From: Pseudomonas sp.
GTDB lineage: Bacteria > Pseudomonadota > Gammaproteobacteria > Pseudomonadales > Pseudomonadaceae
NCBI RefSeq assembly: GCF_030683065.1
Contig: NZ_JAUXMX010000047.1
Location: 54,085-118,084, forward strand
Length of the DNA stretch: 64,000 nucleotides
Direction: 5' to 3'
In this document: one piece after another, positions 28,936 to 40,534 of the stretch
Position numbering within the stretch: position 1 is the stretch's first letter
Layout of the letters: every line of letters begins with the position of its first letter
The notes under the pieces: model-generated
Database searches by the model: none
The model's input: only the letters and a program-made list of their open reading frames with translations
What the model was told of the DNA's origin: nothing
Position numbers and translations under genes: made by a program

Positions 28936-29559
28936 TTAACCACCGCGAAAGCTGCGGCCAAGCATGTATTGCTCCCGCGAGCGATCACGCGAAGACAACG
29001 GCTTGCGCATCTGCACTTTTTCGAACATTTCGCGCACCTGCTTGTGGTACAGATCGAAACCCTCGCCATGAAAAATCTTGATTAGGAAATCGCCGCCCGG
29101 ACGCAGCACGCGCCCAGCCAGATCCAGCGCCAGCTCGCACAGGTACATGGCACGCGCCTGATCAGACGTCCTTACACCACTCATATTGGGGGCCATATCG
29201 GAAATCACAAGGTCCACCGGATTACCGCCAATCGCCTCGAGAATCTGCGCGAACACCGCATCGTCGGTAAAGTCGCCCTGAATGAAGGTGACATCTGGAA
29301 TGCTATCCATCTCCAGGATGTCGGACGCGATCAAGGTGCCCTTGTCACCAATCAACCGACTGGTGACCTGCGACCAGCCGCCTGGCGCAGCGCCAAGGTC
29401 GACCACGGTCATGCCCGGGCGTAGGATGCGATCCTTTTCCTGGACTTCCAGCAGTTTGTAGCTGGCGCGCGAGCGATAGCCTTCCTTTTGCGCCATTTTG
29501 ACGTAAGGGTCATCGAAATGCTCTTTCAGCCAACGCAGGCTGGTCTTGGAACGGGCCAC
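28936..29559 (-). CDS. rlmE: 23S rRNA 2'-O-methyltransferase (U2552)
   Basis: Methylates U2552 of the A-loop during late 50S assembly; heat-induced in enterobacteria (FtsJ). It has 207 residues with SAM site [16 protein letters not shown], catalytic Asp in [12 protein letters not shown], catalytic Lys in [13 protein letters not shown] and the substrate block [19 protein letters not shown]. It is conserved next to ftsH; 187 bases separate them. It is divergent from yhbY. Confidence 0.97.
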   Translation of the reverse strand: MARSKTSLRWLKEHFDDPYVKMAQKEGYRSRASYKLLEVQEKDRILRPGMTVVDLGAAPGGWSQVTSRLIGDKGTLIASDILEMDSIPDVTFIQGDFTDDAVFAQILEAIGGNPVDLVISDMAPNMSGVRTSDQARAMYLCELALDLAGRVLRPGGDFLIKIFHGEGFDLYHKQVREMFEKVQMRKPLSSRDRSREQYMLGRSFRGG

Positions 29560-29662
29560 GCAATACCTCGAATTGTGCAGAGCATGAATATCTGGGCGGC
29601 GACGAAGGCGCTCGGGTAAACTGATCGCCGTTTTTTACCAGATTAAATGCAGGAATCAGATT

Positions 29663-29974
29663 ATGCCGCTCACTCAAGAGCAGAAGAAACAATTCAAATC
29701 TATCGGCCACCACCTGAAACCCGTATTGATCGTGGCTGACAATGGTTTGACCGAAGGCGTACTGGCCGAACTGGAGCGCGCCCTGAGCGACCATGAGCTG
29801 ATTAAAATACAGCTACGCATCGTTGAACGCGAAAGTCGCCTTGCGGCCATTAACGCGCTGTGCAAAGCCGGTCGTGCCGACTTGGTGCAGGTCATCGGCA
29901 AGATGGCGTTGATTTACCGCAAGAACCCCAAGGTCAATAAAAACCTGTCTAACGTCCACCGCCATCACGGCTGA
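29663..29974 (+). CDS. yhbY: YhbY-family ribosome-associated RNA-binding (CRM) protein
   Basis: A small CRM-domain protein that binds pre-50S particles in E. coli. It has 103 residues with family blocks LTQEQKKQFKSIGHHLKPVLIVADNGLTEGVLAELERAL and HELIKIQLRI. The GxxG-type loop region and basic tail (YRKNPKVNKNLSNVHRHHG) support RNA binding. It is divergently transcribed from rlmE with about 100 bases for both promoters, a conserved arrangement linking two 50S assembly factors. Confidence 0.93.
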   Translation: MPLTQEQKKQFKSIGHHLKPVLIVADNGLTEGVLAELERALSDHELIKIQLRIVERESRLAAINALCKAGRADLVQVIGKMALIYRKNPKVNKNLSNVHRHHG

Positions 29975-29981
29975 CAGCTTC

Positions 29982-30020
29982 AAGCTGCACGCTTCTTGCC
30001 TGACTTGAAGCTTGCAGCTT
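29982..30020. repeat. Inverted repeat between convergent yhbY and DUF4149 genes
   Basis: Arms AAGCTGCACGCTTC (29982-29995) and GAAGCTTGCAGCTT (30007-30020) pair with one mismatch around an 11-base loop. It may terminate both convergent transcripts, and its AAGCTTCAAG style resembles dispersed intergenic repeats. It overlaps the stop of the minus-strand gene. Confidence 0.55.
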
Positions 30021-30453
30021 AACGCTTGCTGTTGCCCGGCACCGGCTGCAGCACGAGTAGCAGCCCGCAAAACGCCATCACCAAGTAGCTGAACATCAGC
30101 CAAAGCCCGCCGCCAAACCCAAAATGGCGCACCGCAAAGTAACTTGCCGCCATCACCAGCACGGTCAATAGCAGCTGGCCACGCATATCGCGCCACAGAC
30201 TGGCCAAACGCTCAGCACGTACCAGCACCAACATTTGCAGCACCGCGCAAACCCCTGCCAGTCCTACCAACAGGGGGCGAACGACGCTGGCAATTTCCTC
30301 GACCAGCAATGGCGCCAAACCCAGCTTGGCTATCGCCGGCAACAGCAGAAAATGCAGCAGCCAGAGGCCGCCAACCCAGAACGTCTGAGCCAGCAGCCAG
30401 CTTATCGCTCCAGCATTTAGCGTGCTGGACCTAGATATGGCGAACCTCGACAA
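30019..30453 (-). CDS. DUF4149 membrane protein
   Basis: A 144-residue inner-membrane protein with about four hydrophobic helices ([76 protein letters not shown]). Its function is unknown. It is the usual neighbour of greA-carB in Pseudomonas. The only plausible start is a TTG at 30453, overlapping the end of greA by 23 bases, so translation may be coupled. Confidence 0.82.
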   Translation of the reverse strand: MSRFAISRSSTLNAGAISWLLAQTFWVGGLWLLHFLLLPAIAKLGLAPLLVEEIASVVRPLLVGLAGVCAVLQMLVLVRAERLASLWRDMRGQLLLTVLVMAASYFAVRHFGFGGGLWLMFSYLVMAFCGLLLVLQPVPGNSKR

Positions 30454-30907
30454 TCTCGTACTCGACGATGCCGCTCGGGGTCTTGACCACCACTACATCG
30501 CCTTCTTCCTTACCGACCAGCGCACGGGCGATAGGCGAGCCTACCGACAGCTTGCCGAGCCTGATATCGGCCTCGTCTTCGCCAACGATCTGGTATGTCA
30601 CGTTCTCGTCGGTTTCAACATTGGCGATTTCCACCGTGGTACCGAAAATCACCTTACCGGTGTGCTCGATAGTGGTCACATCAATGACCACCGCGCTCTG
30701 CAGGCGGCCCTCAATATCACGCACGCGCGCCTCGACCATGCCCTGCTGCTCGCGAGCAGCATGGTATTCGGCGTTTTCCTTGAGGTCACCCAGCTCACGG
30801 GCGGTGCCGATGTCCTGGCTCAGCTTGGGCCGCACCACCTTGGTCAGGTGTGCGAGTTCTTCTTCCAGAGCGCGTGCGCCCTGAACGGTCATAGGGTATT
30901 TAGTCAT
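30431..30907 (-). CDS. greA: Transcription elongation factor GreA
   Basis: Stimulates RNA cleavage by backtracked RNA polymerase. It has 158 residues: an N-terminal coiled coil with acidic tip ([22 protein letters not shown]) and a C-terminal FKBP-like domain ([33 protein letters not shown]). Its ATG overlaps the carB stop (ATGA at 30904-30907), showing tight coupling to carB. Confidence 0.97.
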   Translation of the reverse strand: MTKYPMTVQGARALEEELAHLTKVVRPKLSQDIGTARELGDLKENAEYHAAREQQGMVEARVRDIEGRLQSAVVIDVTTIEHTGKVIFGTTVEIANVETDENVTYQIVGEDEADIRLGKLSVGSPIARALVGKEEGDVVVVKTPSGIVEYEIVEVRHI

Positions 30908-33900
30908 GCCTTAATTCCCGCATGGAGATCCTGCAAGCGGCGCACTGTCTTCTCGGGACCAAACTTGAGCGCCTCACAAATCGCCTCGCCAGCCGCCAAC
31001 GTCGTGGTGCAGCAGATGCGATGCTGTAGCGCATTGCGCCGAATGGAATAGGAGTCAGCAATCGACTGACGCCCCTCGGTGGTATTGATAATCAAGGTGA
31101 CCTCGTCATTCTTGATCATGTCGACTACGTGAGGACGACCCTCGGTAACCTTGTTCACGCGCCGTACCGGCAAGCCGGCCGCCTCGATCACCTTGGCGGT
31201 GCCAGAAGTGGCCACCACATCAAAGCCCAGCTCGACCAGGCTGCGCGCCAACTCAGCCACCAGAGGCTTGTCGTCATCGCGCACACTGATAAAAGCACAG
31301 CCGCTATTGGGCAGGATTTCACTGGCGCCCAACTGGGCCTTGGCAAACGCCTCGCCGAAGGTGTCGCCGACGCCCATCACTTCACCGGTCGACTTCATTT
31401 CCGGACCAAGGATCGGGTCGACGCCAGGGAACTTGGCGAAGGGGAACACCGCCTCCTTGACGCTGTAGAAGTTCGGAATTATTTCCTCGGTAAAGCCGAC
31501 TTCGGCCAGGGTCTTGCCAGCCATCACCCGGGCACCGAGCATGGCCAGGGAAATACCGATGCACTTGGAGACGAATGGCACGGTACGCGAGGCGCGCGGA
31601 TTGACTTCAATGACGAAGATATCCTCGCCCTGCACGGCCATCTGTACGTTCATCAGGCCAATTACACCGAGTTCCAGGGCCATTTTCTTGACCTGGTCGC
31701 GGATCTCGTCCTGGATATGCGCCGGCAGCGAATAGGGTGGCAACGAGCACGCCGAGTCGCCGGAGTGCACGCCAGCCTGCTCGATATGCTGCATGATCGC
31801 GCCAATCACCACGGTCTCGCCGTCGCAGATGGCATCGATATCAACTTCGATGGCGCAATTAAGGAAGTGGTCGAGCAGCACCGGGCTGTCGTTAGACACT
31901 TTCACCGCTTCGCGCATGTAGCGCTTGAGCTCTTCTTCCTGATAGACGATTTCCATCGCCCGACCGCCCAGTACATAAGACGGACGCACCACCAGCGGAT
32001 AACCGATGACCTTGGAAGCCGCCAGGGCTTGCTCTTCGCTGCGCGCAGTGGCATTGGCCGGCTGACGCAAGCCCAGGCGCTGAACCATCTGCTGGAAGCG
32101 CTCGCGGTCTTCGGCGCGATCGATCGCCTCAGGACTGGTACCGATAATCGGCACACCAGCTTCTTCCAGGGCGCGACAGATTTTCAGCGGGGTCTGGCCA
32201 CCGTACTGCACGATCACGCCCTTGGGCTGTTCGACGCGGACGATTTCCAGTACGTCTTCCAGGGTAACCGGCTCGAAATACAGACGGTCGGAGGTGTCGT
32301 AGTCGGTGGAGACAGTTTCCGGGTTGCAATTGACCATGATGGTCTCGTAACCGTCTTCACGCAGTGCCAGAGCGGCATGCACGCAGCAGTAGTCGAATTC
32401 GATACCCTGACCGATACGATTCGGCCCGCCACCCAGAATCATGATCTTGTCACGGGTCGACGGCGCAGCCTCGCACTCTTCCTCATAGGTCGAGTACATG
32501 TAGGCGGTGTCGCTGGCAAACTCGGCAGCGCAGGTGTCGACGCGCTTGTACACCGGCAACACTTTGAGCTTGTGGCGATGACTGCGCAGGCTCTTCTCTG
32601 ACACACCGAGCAGCTTGGCCAGACGGATATCGGAGAAGCCTTTGCGCTTGAGCTTGTACATCAGGTCACGGTCAATGCTGGCCAGACCCATGGTCTTGAT
32701 CTTTTCCTCGTCCTTGACCAGGTCCTCGATCTGCACCAGGAACCATTCGTCGATACGGGTCAGCTCGAACACTTCGGCAACTGTCTTGCCCGCACGGAAG
32801 GCGTCCGCCAGGTACCAAATACGATCGGCACCGGGCACGATCAACTCGCGCCGAAGAGTGCTTTCTGCATCCGGATCATTCATATCAAGCATCGGATCGA
32901 AGCCAGAAACACCAACTTCAAGACCACGCAACGCTTTCTGCATGGACTCCTGGAAGGTACGGCCGATGGCCATGACCTCACCGACGGATTTCATCTGCGT
33001 GGTCAGGCGGGCGTCGGCCTTGGGGAATTTCTCGAAGGCGAAACGCGGGATCTTGGTCACGACATAGTCGATGGCCGGCTCGAACGATGCCGGAGTGCGG
33101 CCACCGGTGATGTCGTTAGACAGCTCATCAAGGGTGTAACCCACAGCCAGCTTGGCGGCAATTCTGGCGATCGGGAAGCCGGTAGCCTTGGAGGCCAGCG
33201 CCGAGGAACGCGACACGCGCGGGTTCATCTCGATGACCACCATACGGCCAGTATTCGGGCAGATACCGAACTGCACGTTAGAGCCGCCGGTTTCTACACC
33301 GATTTCGCGCAGCACTGCCAGCGAGGCGTTACGCAGGATCTGGTATTCCTTGTCGGTCAGCGTTTGCGCTGGCGCCACGGTGATCGAGTCGCCGGTATGC
33401 ACGCCCATCGGGTCGAAGTTTTCGATGGCGCAGACGATGATGCAGTTGTCGTTCTTATCGCGAACCACCTCCATCTCGTACTCTTTCCAGCCGATCAGCG
33501 ATTCGTCGATCAACAACTCGCTGGTCGGCGACAGATCGATGCCACGGGCGCAGATCTCCTCGAACTCTTCACGGTTGTAAGCAATACCGCCGCCGGTGCC
33601 GCCCATGGTGAAGGACGGACGAATAATGCAGGGGAAGCCGACTTTATCGAGAACGACGTAGGCTTCTTCCATGTTGTGGGCGATGCCGGAAACCGGACAA
33701 GCCAGACCGATGTCTTTCATCGCCTTGTCGAAGCGCGAGCGGTCTTCGGCCTTGTCGATGGTGTCGGCGTTAGCACCGATCATCTCCACACCAAACTTTT
33801 CCAGAACGCCGTGCTTTTCCAGGTCCAGGGCGCAGTTAAGCGCGGTCTGTCCACCCATGGTCGGCAGCAGGGCGTCCGGGCGTTCCTTCTCGATGATCTT

Positions 33901-34125
33901 GGCCACGGTCGACCACTTGATCGGCTCGATATAGGTGGCATCGGCCATGTCCGGGTCGGTCATGATGGTGGCGGGGTTGGAGTTCACCAGGATGACGCGG
34001 TAACCCTCCTCGCGCAGAGCCTTGCAGGCCTGGGCACCGGAATAGTCGAACTCGCAGGCCTGGCCGATTACGATCGGGCCAGCACCGAGGATCAGGATGC
34101 TTTTAATGTCTGTACGTTTTGGCAT
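30904..34125 (-). CDS. carB: Carbamoyl-phosphate synthase large subunit
   Basis: Makes carbamoyl phosphate from bicarbonate, ammonia and ATP for arginine and pyrimidine synthesis. It has 1073 residues with two ATP-grasp halves ([22 protein letters not shown] and [22 protein letters not shown] mark their beginnings), an oligomerisation domain and a C-terminal MGS-like allosteric domain ([19 protein letters not shown] ... [18 protein letters not shown]). Full length. The greA start is embedded in its stop. A 171-base gap, with no gene in it, separates it from carA. Confidence 0.98.
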   Translation of the reverse strand: MPKRTDIKSILILGAGPIVIGQACEFDYSGAQACKALREEGYRVILVNSNPATIMTDPDMADATYIEPIKWSTVAKIIEKERPDALLPTMGGQTALNCALDLEKHGVLEKFGVEMIGANADTIDKAEDRSRFDKAMKDIGLACPVSGIAHNMEEAYVVLDKVGFPCIIRPSFTMGGTGGGIAYNREEFEEICARGIDLSPTSELLIDESLIGWKEYEMEVVRDKNDNCIIVCAIENFDPMGVHTGDSITVAPAQTLTDKEYQILRNASLAVLREIGVETGGSNVQFGICPNTGRMVVIEMNPRVSRSSALASKATGFPIARIAAKLAVGYTLDELSNDITGGRTPASFEPAIDYVVTKIPRFAFEKFPKADARLTTQMKSVGEVMAIGRTFQESMQKALRGLEVGVSGFDPMLDMNDPDAESTLRRELIVPGADRIWYLADAFRAGKTVAEVFELTRIDEWFLVQIEDLVKDEEKIKTMGLASIDRDLMYKLKRKGFSDIRLAKLLGVSEKSLRSHRHKLKVLPVYKRVDTCAAEFASDTAYMYSTYEEECEAAPSTRDKIMILGGGPNRIGQGIEFDYCCVHAALALREDGYETIMVNCNPETVSTDYDTSDRLYFEPVTLEDVLEIVRVEQPKGVIVQYGGQTPLKICRALEEAGVPIIGTSPEAIDRAEDRERFQQMVQRLGLRQPANATARSEEQALAASKVIGYPLVVRPSYVLGGRAMEIVYQEEELKRYMREAVKVSNDSPVLLDHFLNCAIEVDIDAICDGETVVIGAIMQHIEQAGVHSGDSACSLPPYSLPAHIQDEIRDQVKKMALELGVIGLMNVQMAVQGEDIFVIEVNPRASRTVPFVSKCIGISLAMLGARVMAGKTLAEVGFTEEIIPNFYSVKEAVFPFAKFPGVDPILGPEMKSTGEVMGVGDTFGEAFAKAQLGASEILPNSGCAFISVRDDDKPLVAELARSLVELGFDVVATSGTAKVIEAAGLPVRRVNKVTEGRPHVVDMIKNDEVTLIINTTEGRQSIADSYSIRRNALQHRICCTTTLAAGEAICEALKFGPEKTVRRLQDLHAGIKA

Positions 34126-34296
34126 GGTATCTACTCGAATCCTTGGGGCAGCCGGCGAGACATCTTGAGGCTACTGCACCGCTAAAGCTGCACTGCGCGG
34201 CACTCACCGTCTCACCGTACTGCAATCTACTGTCTCGTCGTTGCATTCCGGGCGCCTTGCCCAGGCGCCGCTCGCTACACACTCCAGACGACTCGT

Positions 34297-35445
34297 CTAT
34301 TTGCGCTTGGCCATCGCTTCAATGAAGCGGTCGAACAGTGGCGCCACATCGGCTGGACCAGGGCTCGCCTCGGGGTGACCCTGGAAGCTGAACGCATTTT
34401 TGTCGGTGCGCTCGATGCCTTGCAGGGAGCCGTCGAACAGCGACTTGTGGATCGCCCGAAGGTTGCTTGGCAGACTGGCTTCATCCACGGCGAAACCGTG
34501 GTTCTGGCTGGTGATCATCACCACACCGCTGTCCAGATCCTGCACCGGATGGTTGGCGCCGTGATGGCCGTGACCCATCTTCAGGGTCTTGGCGCCGGAG
34601 GCCAGAGCCAGCAGCTGGTGGCCAAGGCAGATGCCGAATACCGGAATTTCGGTTTCCAACACATCTTTGATCGCAGCAATGGCGTAATCGCATGGCTCCG
34701 GATCACCAGGACCGTTCGACAAGAACACGCCATCAGGATTCAGCGCCAACACGTCGGCAGCGGGCGTTTGCGCCGGCACCACTGTCACCCGGCAACCACG
34801 CTCAACCAGCATGCGCAAAATGTTCCACTTGACCCCGTAGTCATAGGCCACCACGTGGTACTTCAGCTCGCTAGCTGGAATTTCCAGATGGTTATCACCC
34901 TGCAGATTCCACACCGTAGAGCGCCACTCGTAGGGCTTGGCACAGCTGACCACCTTGGCCAGGTCCATGCCCTTGAGGCCTGGAAAGCTGCGCGCCAGCT
35001 CCAGGGCTTTCTCGTCGGTGGCGTCATCACCGACCAGAATGCAGCCATTCTGCGAACCTTTCTCACGCAGAATGCGGGTCAGGCGACGGGTATCGATGCC
35101 AGCGATGGCGACCGTACCGTTTTCTTTCAGGTACTCATCCAGCGGCTGCTTGCTGCGCCAGTTACTGGCGATAAGCGGCAGATCGCGAATGATCAAACCG
35201 GCAGCCCAGACCCGATCGGACTCGGCATCTTCCGGCGTGGTGCCGGTATTGCCGATGTGCGGATAGGTCAGGGTAACGATTTGCTGGGCATAGGAAGGAT
35301 CGGTGAGGATTTCCTGATAGCCGGTCATGGCGGTGTTGAAAACCACCTCTCCAATAGTTTGGCCATCGGCACCGATGGCCTCGCCGCGAAAAATGCTGCC
35401 ATCAGCAAGGGCCAGAATGGCAGGTTTAAGGGCTGGCTTACTCAA
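34297..35445 (-). CDS. carA: Carbamoyl-phosphate synthase small (glutaminase) subunit
   Basis: Releases ammonia from glutamine for CarB. It has 382 residues with the class I glutamine amidotransferase triad: nucleophile Cys in [17 protein letters not shown] and His/Glu in [11 protein letters not shown]. The TTG start at 35445 ([17 protein letters not shown]) has GGAGG upstream. Its start overlaps the stop of a 33-codon leader ORF (35438-35539), and a strong hairpin lies in that leader, so pyrimidine- or arginine-responsive control upstream of the gene is likely. Confidence 0.97.
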   Translation of the reverse strand: MSKPALKPAILALADGSIFRGEAIGADGQTIGEVVFNTAMTGYQEILTDPSYAQQIVTLTYPHIGNTGTTPEDAESDRVWAAGLIIRDLPLIASNWRSKQPLDEYLKENGTVAIAGIDTRRLTRILREKGSQNGCILVGDDATDEKALELARSFPGLKGMDLAKVVSCAKPYEWRSTVWNLQGDNHLEIPASELKYHVVAYDYGVKWNILRMLVERGCRVTVVPAQTPAADVLALNPDGVFLSNGPGDPEPCDYAIAAIKDVLETEIPVFGICLGHQLLALASGAKTLKMGHGHHGANHPVQDLDSGVVMITSQNHGFAVDEASLPSNLRAIHKSLFDGSLQGIERTDKNAFSFQGHPEASPGPADVAPLFDRFIEAMAKRK

Positions 35446-35539
35446 GAAAACCTCCGTAGATAAAAGCTTGAAGCAAACGCAGATTGTAAAAAAGCGGGAT
35501 GACGTACCGACCGTCACCCCGCTTTTTTATATGATTCAT
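35438..35539 (-). CDS. Possible carA leader ORF
   Basis: A 33-residue open frame, beginning [16 protein letters not shown] and ending YGGFLE. It runs through the whole hairpin at 35488-35528 and stops with TAA inside the carA start region (CTTGAGTAA against carA TTGAGTAAG). That geometry would allow translation of the leader to affect hairpin formation and re-initiation at carA. The ribosome binding site before its ATG is weak. A leader-based pyrimidine control has been described for Pseudomonas carAB; that this ORF takes part is inference. Confidence 0.4.
   Translation of the reverse strand: MNHIKKRGDGRYVIPLFYNLRLLQAFIYGGFLE
35488..35528 (-). terminator. Terminator/attenuator hairpin upstream of carA
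   Basis: Long stem with AAAAAAGCGGG and CCCGCTTTTTT outer arms (one internal mismatch pair) and TGACG / CGTCA inner pairs around a short loop. On the minus strand a T-run follows. It lies in the carA leader, not directly behind dapB, so an attenuator role is plausible. Confidence 0.72.
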
Positions 35540-35550
35540 TCTGCGCAACT

Positions 35551-35568
35551 TTTAGTGGACACACTAAA
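35551..35568. promoter_or_regulatory. Palindrome upstream of carA
   Basis: TTTAGTG-GACA-CACTAAA is a perfect 7-bp-arm palindrome, 106 bases before the carA start and 12 bases before the leader ORF. It is a candidate regulator site. It does not match the ArgR consensus well enough to name it. Confidence 0.35.
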
Positions 35569-35655
35569 GCGGGAAGCCTACAGGAAAGTGCCTTTTTGGT
35601 CCACCGCCAAATGCGATTTACTCCTAGCCAGAATGAGAGTGTCCGACGAACCGCC

Positions 35656-36543
<888 letters not shown>

Positions 36544-36547
36544 TTAT

Positions 36548-37675
36548 TCACACGTCGCCAAAGAAGCGCTTCACACCCTCAAACCAACCACTGGCCTTCG
36601 GCGAATGCCGGGTATCGCCTTGCAGGGTCTTGCGAAACTCTTCAAGCAGCTCGCGCTGACGCCGATCCAGGCTGACCGGGGTTTCTAGCGCCACCCGACA
36701 CATCAGGTCGCCAGCACCGCCACCGCGCACCGGCGCCACGCCTTTACCGCGCAAACGGAACAGCTTGCCGGTCTGCGTGCCTTCCGGAATCTTCAGCTTG
36801 ACCCGGCCATCCAGGGTCGGCACTTCGAGCTCGCCGCCCAACGCCGCATCGGCGAAGCTGATCGGCACCTCACAATACAAGTGCTTGCCGTCGCGCTGGA
36901 AGATCGCGTGCTCACGCACATTGACCACCACATACAGGTCGCCCGCAGGACCACCCATCGCGCCCGCCTCGCCTTCGCCGGACAGACGAATACGATCACC
37001 GGTATCGACACCAGGCGGCACCTTCACCGACAGGGTCTTGTGCTCCTCCACTCGACCATGACCATGACAAGATCCGCACGGGTCGGTAATCATCTTGCCG
37101 CTGCCATGGCAACGCGGACAGGTCTGCTGCACCGAGAAGAAGCCCTGCTGCATGCGCACCTGACCGATACCGCCGCAGGTGGTACAGGTCACAGGCGAGG
37201 TGCCTTTCTTCGCACCAGAGCCTTCGCAGATTTTACAATTGACCAGGGTCGGCACACGGATATTGACCGTAGTACCGCGCACAGCCTCTTCCAGATCAAG
37301 CTCCAGGGTGTAGCGCAAATCGCTGCCACGCTGGGCACCGCCACGCTGACCGCCGCGACCGCCCGCGCCGCCGAAGAAGTCGCTGAACACATCACCGAAA
37401 ATATCGGAGAAGTTGGCTCCACCCGGACCACCGCCGCCGCCCATCTGCGGATCTACACCGGCATGGCCGTACTGGTCGTAGGCCGCACGCTTGCCGGCAT
37501 CAGACAATACTTCGTAGGCCTCGTTGGCATCCTTGAACATATCTTCCGACGCTTTATCGTCGGGATTACGGTCCGGGTGGTGCTTCATCGCCAGGCGCCG
37601 GTAAGCCTTTTTCAGCTCCGCTTCGCTCGCGCCGCGCTCGACACCCAGCACTTCGTAATAGTCACGTTTAGCCAT
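36548..37675 (-). CDS. dnaJ: Co-chaperone DnaJ
   Basis: Hsp40 that delivers clients to DnaK and stimulates its ATPase. It has 375 residues: J domain with HPD ([13 protein letters not shown]), a Gly/Phe-rich stretch (about 75-115), four CxxCxGxG-type zinc repeats ([42 protein letters not shown]), then two C-terminal client-binding domains. Full length and last of the grpE-dnaK-dnaJ series. Confidence 0.98.
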   Translation of the reverse strand: MAKRDYYEVLGVERGASEAELKKAYRRLAMKHHPDRNPDDKASEDMFKDANEAYEVLSDAGKRAAYDQYGHAGVDPQMGGGGGPGGANFSDIFGDVFSDFFGGAGGRGGQRGGAQRGSDLRYTLELDLEEAVRGTTVNIRVPTLVNCKICEGSGAKKGTSPVTCTTCGGIGQVRMQQGFFSVQQTCPRCHGSGKMITDPCGSCHGHGRVEEHKTLSVKVPPGVDTGDRIRLSGEGEAGAMGGPAGDLYVVVNVREHAIFQRDGKHLYCEVPISFADAALGGELEVPTLDGRVKLKIPEGTQTGKLFRLRGKGVAPVRGGGAGDLMCRVALETPVSLDRRQRELLEEFRKTLQGDTRHSPKASGWFEGVKRFFGDV

Positions 37676-37711
37676 AAGTCTTCAACACCTTTAAATCGTC
37701 TACTCCAGACA

Positions 37712-37742
37712 CGCCAACGCGGGAGCAAGCTCCCGCGTGGCG
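37712..37742 (-). terminator. Hairpin in the dnaK-dnaJ gap
   Basis: CGCC-CGCGGGAGC pairs with GCTCCCGCG-TGGCG around a two-to-four-base loop. No T-run follows on the minus strand, so partial termination or transcript processing between dnaK and dnaJ is more likely than a full stop. Confidence 0.5.
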
Positions 37743-37797
37743 GATCGTGCCGAACGCAACTTGCGTCGCGCCTGGCCAGAGCGGTATAAGCTCGCGC

Positions 37798-39711
37798 TTA
37801 TTTGTTTTCCTTGACCTCTTCGAACTCCGCGTCGACTACGTCGTCGCCAGCGCCCTGAGTATCATCAGCACCCTGGGCAGCACCAGGCTGCGGTTGCTCG
37901 GCATACATCTTTTGCGCCAGCGGAGTAGTAGCTTCGGACAGGGCATTGATCTTGGCTTCGATAGTCGCCTTGTCATCACCCTTGATCGCCGCTTCCAGCT
38001 CGCCCAAGGCTTTTTCGATTGCGGCTTTCTCGTCCGCAGTGACCTTGTCGCCCGCTTCGGTGATCATCTTGCGGGTGGCATGCACCAACTGATCGCCCTG
38101 GTTACGTGCGGTCGCCAGCTCTTCGAACTTGCGATCTTCCTCGGCATTGACCTCGGCATCGCGGACCATCTGCTGAATTTCTTCTTCAGACAGGCCGGAG
38201 TTGGCCTTGATCACGATCGACTGGGTCTTGCCAGTAGCCTTGTCTTTAGCGCCTACGTGCAAGATGCCGTTGGCATCGATATCGAAGGTTACTTCGATTT
38301 GCGGTACGCCACGCGGAGCCGGCGGAATCTCGGCCAGGTCAAACTTGCCCAGCGACTTGTTACCGCTGGCTTGCTTACGCTCGCCCTGCAGCACGTGAAT
38401 GGTCACCGCGCCCTGATTGTCATCGGCAGTCGAGAACACCTGCGACTTCTTGGTCGGAATCGTGGTGTTTTTCTCGATCAGCGCAGTCATCACGCCGCCC
38501 ATGGTTTCGATACCCAGGGTCAGCGGCGACACGTCGAGCAGCAGCACGTCTTTCACGTCACCCGACAATACGGCGCCCTGGATAGCAGCACCCATGGCTA
38601 CAGCTTCGTCCGGGTTGACGTCCTTGCGCGCTTCCTTACCGAAGAAATCGGTAACCAGCTTCTGCACCAGCGGCATACGCGTCTGACCACCGACCAGAAT
38701 CACGTCGTTGATCTTGGCCACGTCGATACCGGCGTCTTTCAGAGCAATGCGGCACGGCTCGATGGTGCGCTGCACCAGGTCTTCAACCAGCGACTCCAGC
38801 TTGGCGCGCGAGATCTTCACGTTCAAGTGCTTGGGGCCGGTGGCGTCTGCAGTGATGTACGGCAGATTGACATCGGTCTGCTGGCTCGAGGACAGCTCGA
38901 TCTTGGCTTTTTCAGCGGCTTCTTTCAGGCGCTGCATGGCCAGCGGGTCACCCTTAAGGTTCATCCCGCTTTCTTTTTTGAATTCGTCAACGAGGTAGTC
39001 GATCAGACGAATGTCAAAGTCTTCACCGCCAAGGAAGGTGTCACCGTTGGTGGCCAACACTTCGAACTGGTGTTCGCCATCGACTTCGGCGATCTCGATC
39101 ACCGAAACGTCGAACGTACCGCCACCCAGGTCATAAACGATCACGGTGTGATCGCCCCTGGACTTGTCCATGCCGTACGCCAGCGCAGCCGCGGTTGGCT
39201 CGTTGATGATGCGCTTGACGTCCAGACCGGCGATGCGACCGGCGTCTTTAGTCGCTTGACGCTGACTGTCGTTGAAGTAGGCCGGCACGGTGATGACCGC
39301 CTCGGTCACTGGCTCGCCGAGGTAGTCTTCGGCGGTCTTCTTCATCTTCTTGAGAATTTCAGCCGAGATTTGTGGCGGTGCCATTTTCTGGCCGTTCACT
39401 TCAACCCAGGCGTCACCGTTATCAGCCTTGACGATCTTGTACGGCACCATCTGGATGTCTTTCTGTACAACGTCTTCCTCGAAGCGACGACCGATCAAAC
39501 GCTTCACCGCGTACAGGGTGTTGTGCGGATTGGTCACAGCCTGGCGCTTGGCCGACTGACCGACGAGGATCTCACCGTCGTTGGCATAAGCAACGATCGA
39601 CGGCGTAGTGCGAGTGCCTTCGGCATTCTCGATAACCTTGACGTTGCCGTTTTCCAGAATGGAGACACACGAGTTGGTGGTCCCCAGGTCGATACCGATA
39701 ATTCTGCCCAT
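37798..39711 (-). CDS. dnaK: Chaperone DnaK (Hsp70)
   Basis: ATP-driven chaperone. It has 637 residues with nucleotide-binding signatures [33 protein letters not shown] and [14 protein letters not shown], the linker [19 protein letters not shown], a substrate-binding domain and an acidic tail ([15 protein letters not shown]). Three consecutive ATG codons begin the frame; the third (39711) has proper spacing to GGGAG. It is 100 bases downstream of grpE. Confidence 0.99.
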   Translation of the reverse strand: MGRIIGIDLGTTNSCVSILENGNVKVIENAEGTRTTPSIVAYANDGEILVGQSAKRQAVTNPHNTLYAVKRLIGRRFEEDVVQKDIQMVPYKIVKADNGDAWVEVNGQKMAPPQISAEILKKMKKTAEDYLGEPVTEAVITVPAYFNDSQRQATKDAGRIAGLDVKRIINEPTAAALAYGMDKSRGDHTVIVYDLGGGTFDVSVIEIAEVDGEHQFEVLATNGDTFLGGEDFDIRLIDYLVDEFKKESGMNLKGDPLAMQRLKEAAEKAKIELSSSQQTDVNLPYITADATGPKHLNVKISRAKLESLVEDLVQRTIEPCRIALKDAGIDVAKINDVILVGGQTRMPLVQKLVTDFFGKEARKDVNPDEAVAMGAAIQGAVLSGDVKDVLLLDVSPLTLGIETMGGVMTALIEKNTTIPTKKSQVFSTADDNQGAVTIHVLQGERKQASGNKSLGKFDLAEIPPAPRGVPQIEVTFDIDANGILHVGAKDKATGKTQSIVIKANSGLSEEEIQQMVRDAEVNAEEDRKFEELATARNQGDQLVHATRKMITEAGDKVTADEKAAIEKALGELEAAIKGDDKATIEAKINALSEATTPLAQKMYAEQPQPGAAQGADDTQGAGDDVVDAEFEEVKENK

Positions 39712-39811
39712 CATCATTCTCCCGAAATTTTGATATTTCTACCGCTGCGCCTTGTCAGCCGCGGTAGCACTAAAACGCTTGACTCATAAAGTGGGGGCTG
39801 ATCGCCGAATT

Positions 39812-40381
39812 TCAAGCCTGCTCATCGATAGACGGCGGAACTTCGGCTGGCGCCTTGCTGACCACCACCATTGCCGGGCGCAGCAGCCGACCGTTGAGCA
39901 GATAGCCCTTCTGGAACACCTTGAGCACGCTGTTTGGCTCTACATGGGTGCTTTCCTGCATGGCCATGGCCTGGTGATGCTCAGGATTAAACGGCGCGCC
40001 ATGCGGATCAATGACTTCCAGCTGATAGCGCTTCAAGGTGTCCTGGAACAACTTCAACGTCAGCTCCATACCCTCGCGCACCGCCTTGATTGCCTCGTCA
40101 TTCGGGCTCGACAGCTCGAGACCGCGCTCAAGACTATCGACCACCGGCAGCAGGTCGTTGGCGAATTTTTCCAAAGCGAACTTGTGCGCCTTCTCAATAT
40201 CCTGCTCGGCGCGACGACGCACGTTCTGCAGGTCAGCCGCCATGCGCAGAGCCTGATCCTGAGCGGCAGCCAGCTCTTCTTCCAACACCTGAATGCGAGC
40301 ATCCAGCTGATCGTTCGAGTCCATTTCGGCACCAGGTGCAACTTCTGGCAGCTGGGTATCGCGAGTCTGTTCGTCAGCCAT
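39812..40381 (-). CDS. grpE: Nucleotide exchange factor GrpE
   Basis: Releases ADP from DnaK. It has 189 residues: a variable acidic N-terminus, a long coiled coil ([49 protein letters not shown]) and a C-terminal beta domain ([25 protein letters not shown]). The ribosome binding site is GAGGAG. It is first of the heat-shock gene series and preceded by a sigma-32-type promoter. Confidence 0.97.
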   Translation of the reverse strand: MADEQTRDTQLPEVAPGAEMDSNDQLDARIQVLEEELAAAQDQALRMAADLQNVRRRAEQDIEKAHKFALEKFANDLLPVVDSLERGLELSSPNDEAIKAVREGMELTLKLFQDTLKRYQLEVIDPHGAPFNPEHHQAMAMQESTHVEPNSVLKVFQKGYLLNGRLLRPAMVVVSKAPAEVPPSIDEQA

Positions 40382-40433
40382 GCGTTTCTCCTCTAAAAAT
40401 TCGACGCCAGCCTAAACTCGCGCCCTGCCGCCT

Positions 40434-40461
40434 ATATGGGGACAAATTTCGCAGCTTCAAG
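40434..40461 (-). promoter_or_regulatory. Sigma-32 (RpoH) promoter of grpE-dnaK-dnaJ
   Basis: On the minus strand CTTGAAG, 13 bases, then CCCCATAT, matching the heat-shock consensus CTTGAAA-N11-16-CCCCATNT. It ends 53 bases before the grpE start. Confidence 0.88.
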
Positions 40462-40495
40462 TGCGGCACAAGGATTGCCAGCCACGAAATAAACA

Positions 40496-40511
40496 CTGTA
40501 TAAATATACAC
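40496..40511. promoter_or_regulatory. LexA (SOS) box before recN
   Basis: CTGTATAAATATACAC matches the CTGTATAT-type LexA palindrome except for the last base (CAG expected). It lies 24 bases before the recN ATG, a position where bound LexA would block transcription. Confidence 0.82.
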
Positions 40512-40534
40512 ATCAAAGATCTGGAGGCCTCGCC

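Noticed and set aside
37747..39789. 680-codon open frame opposite dnaK
   Set aside because: Antisense shadow of DnaK, which has all signatures in the other strand.
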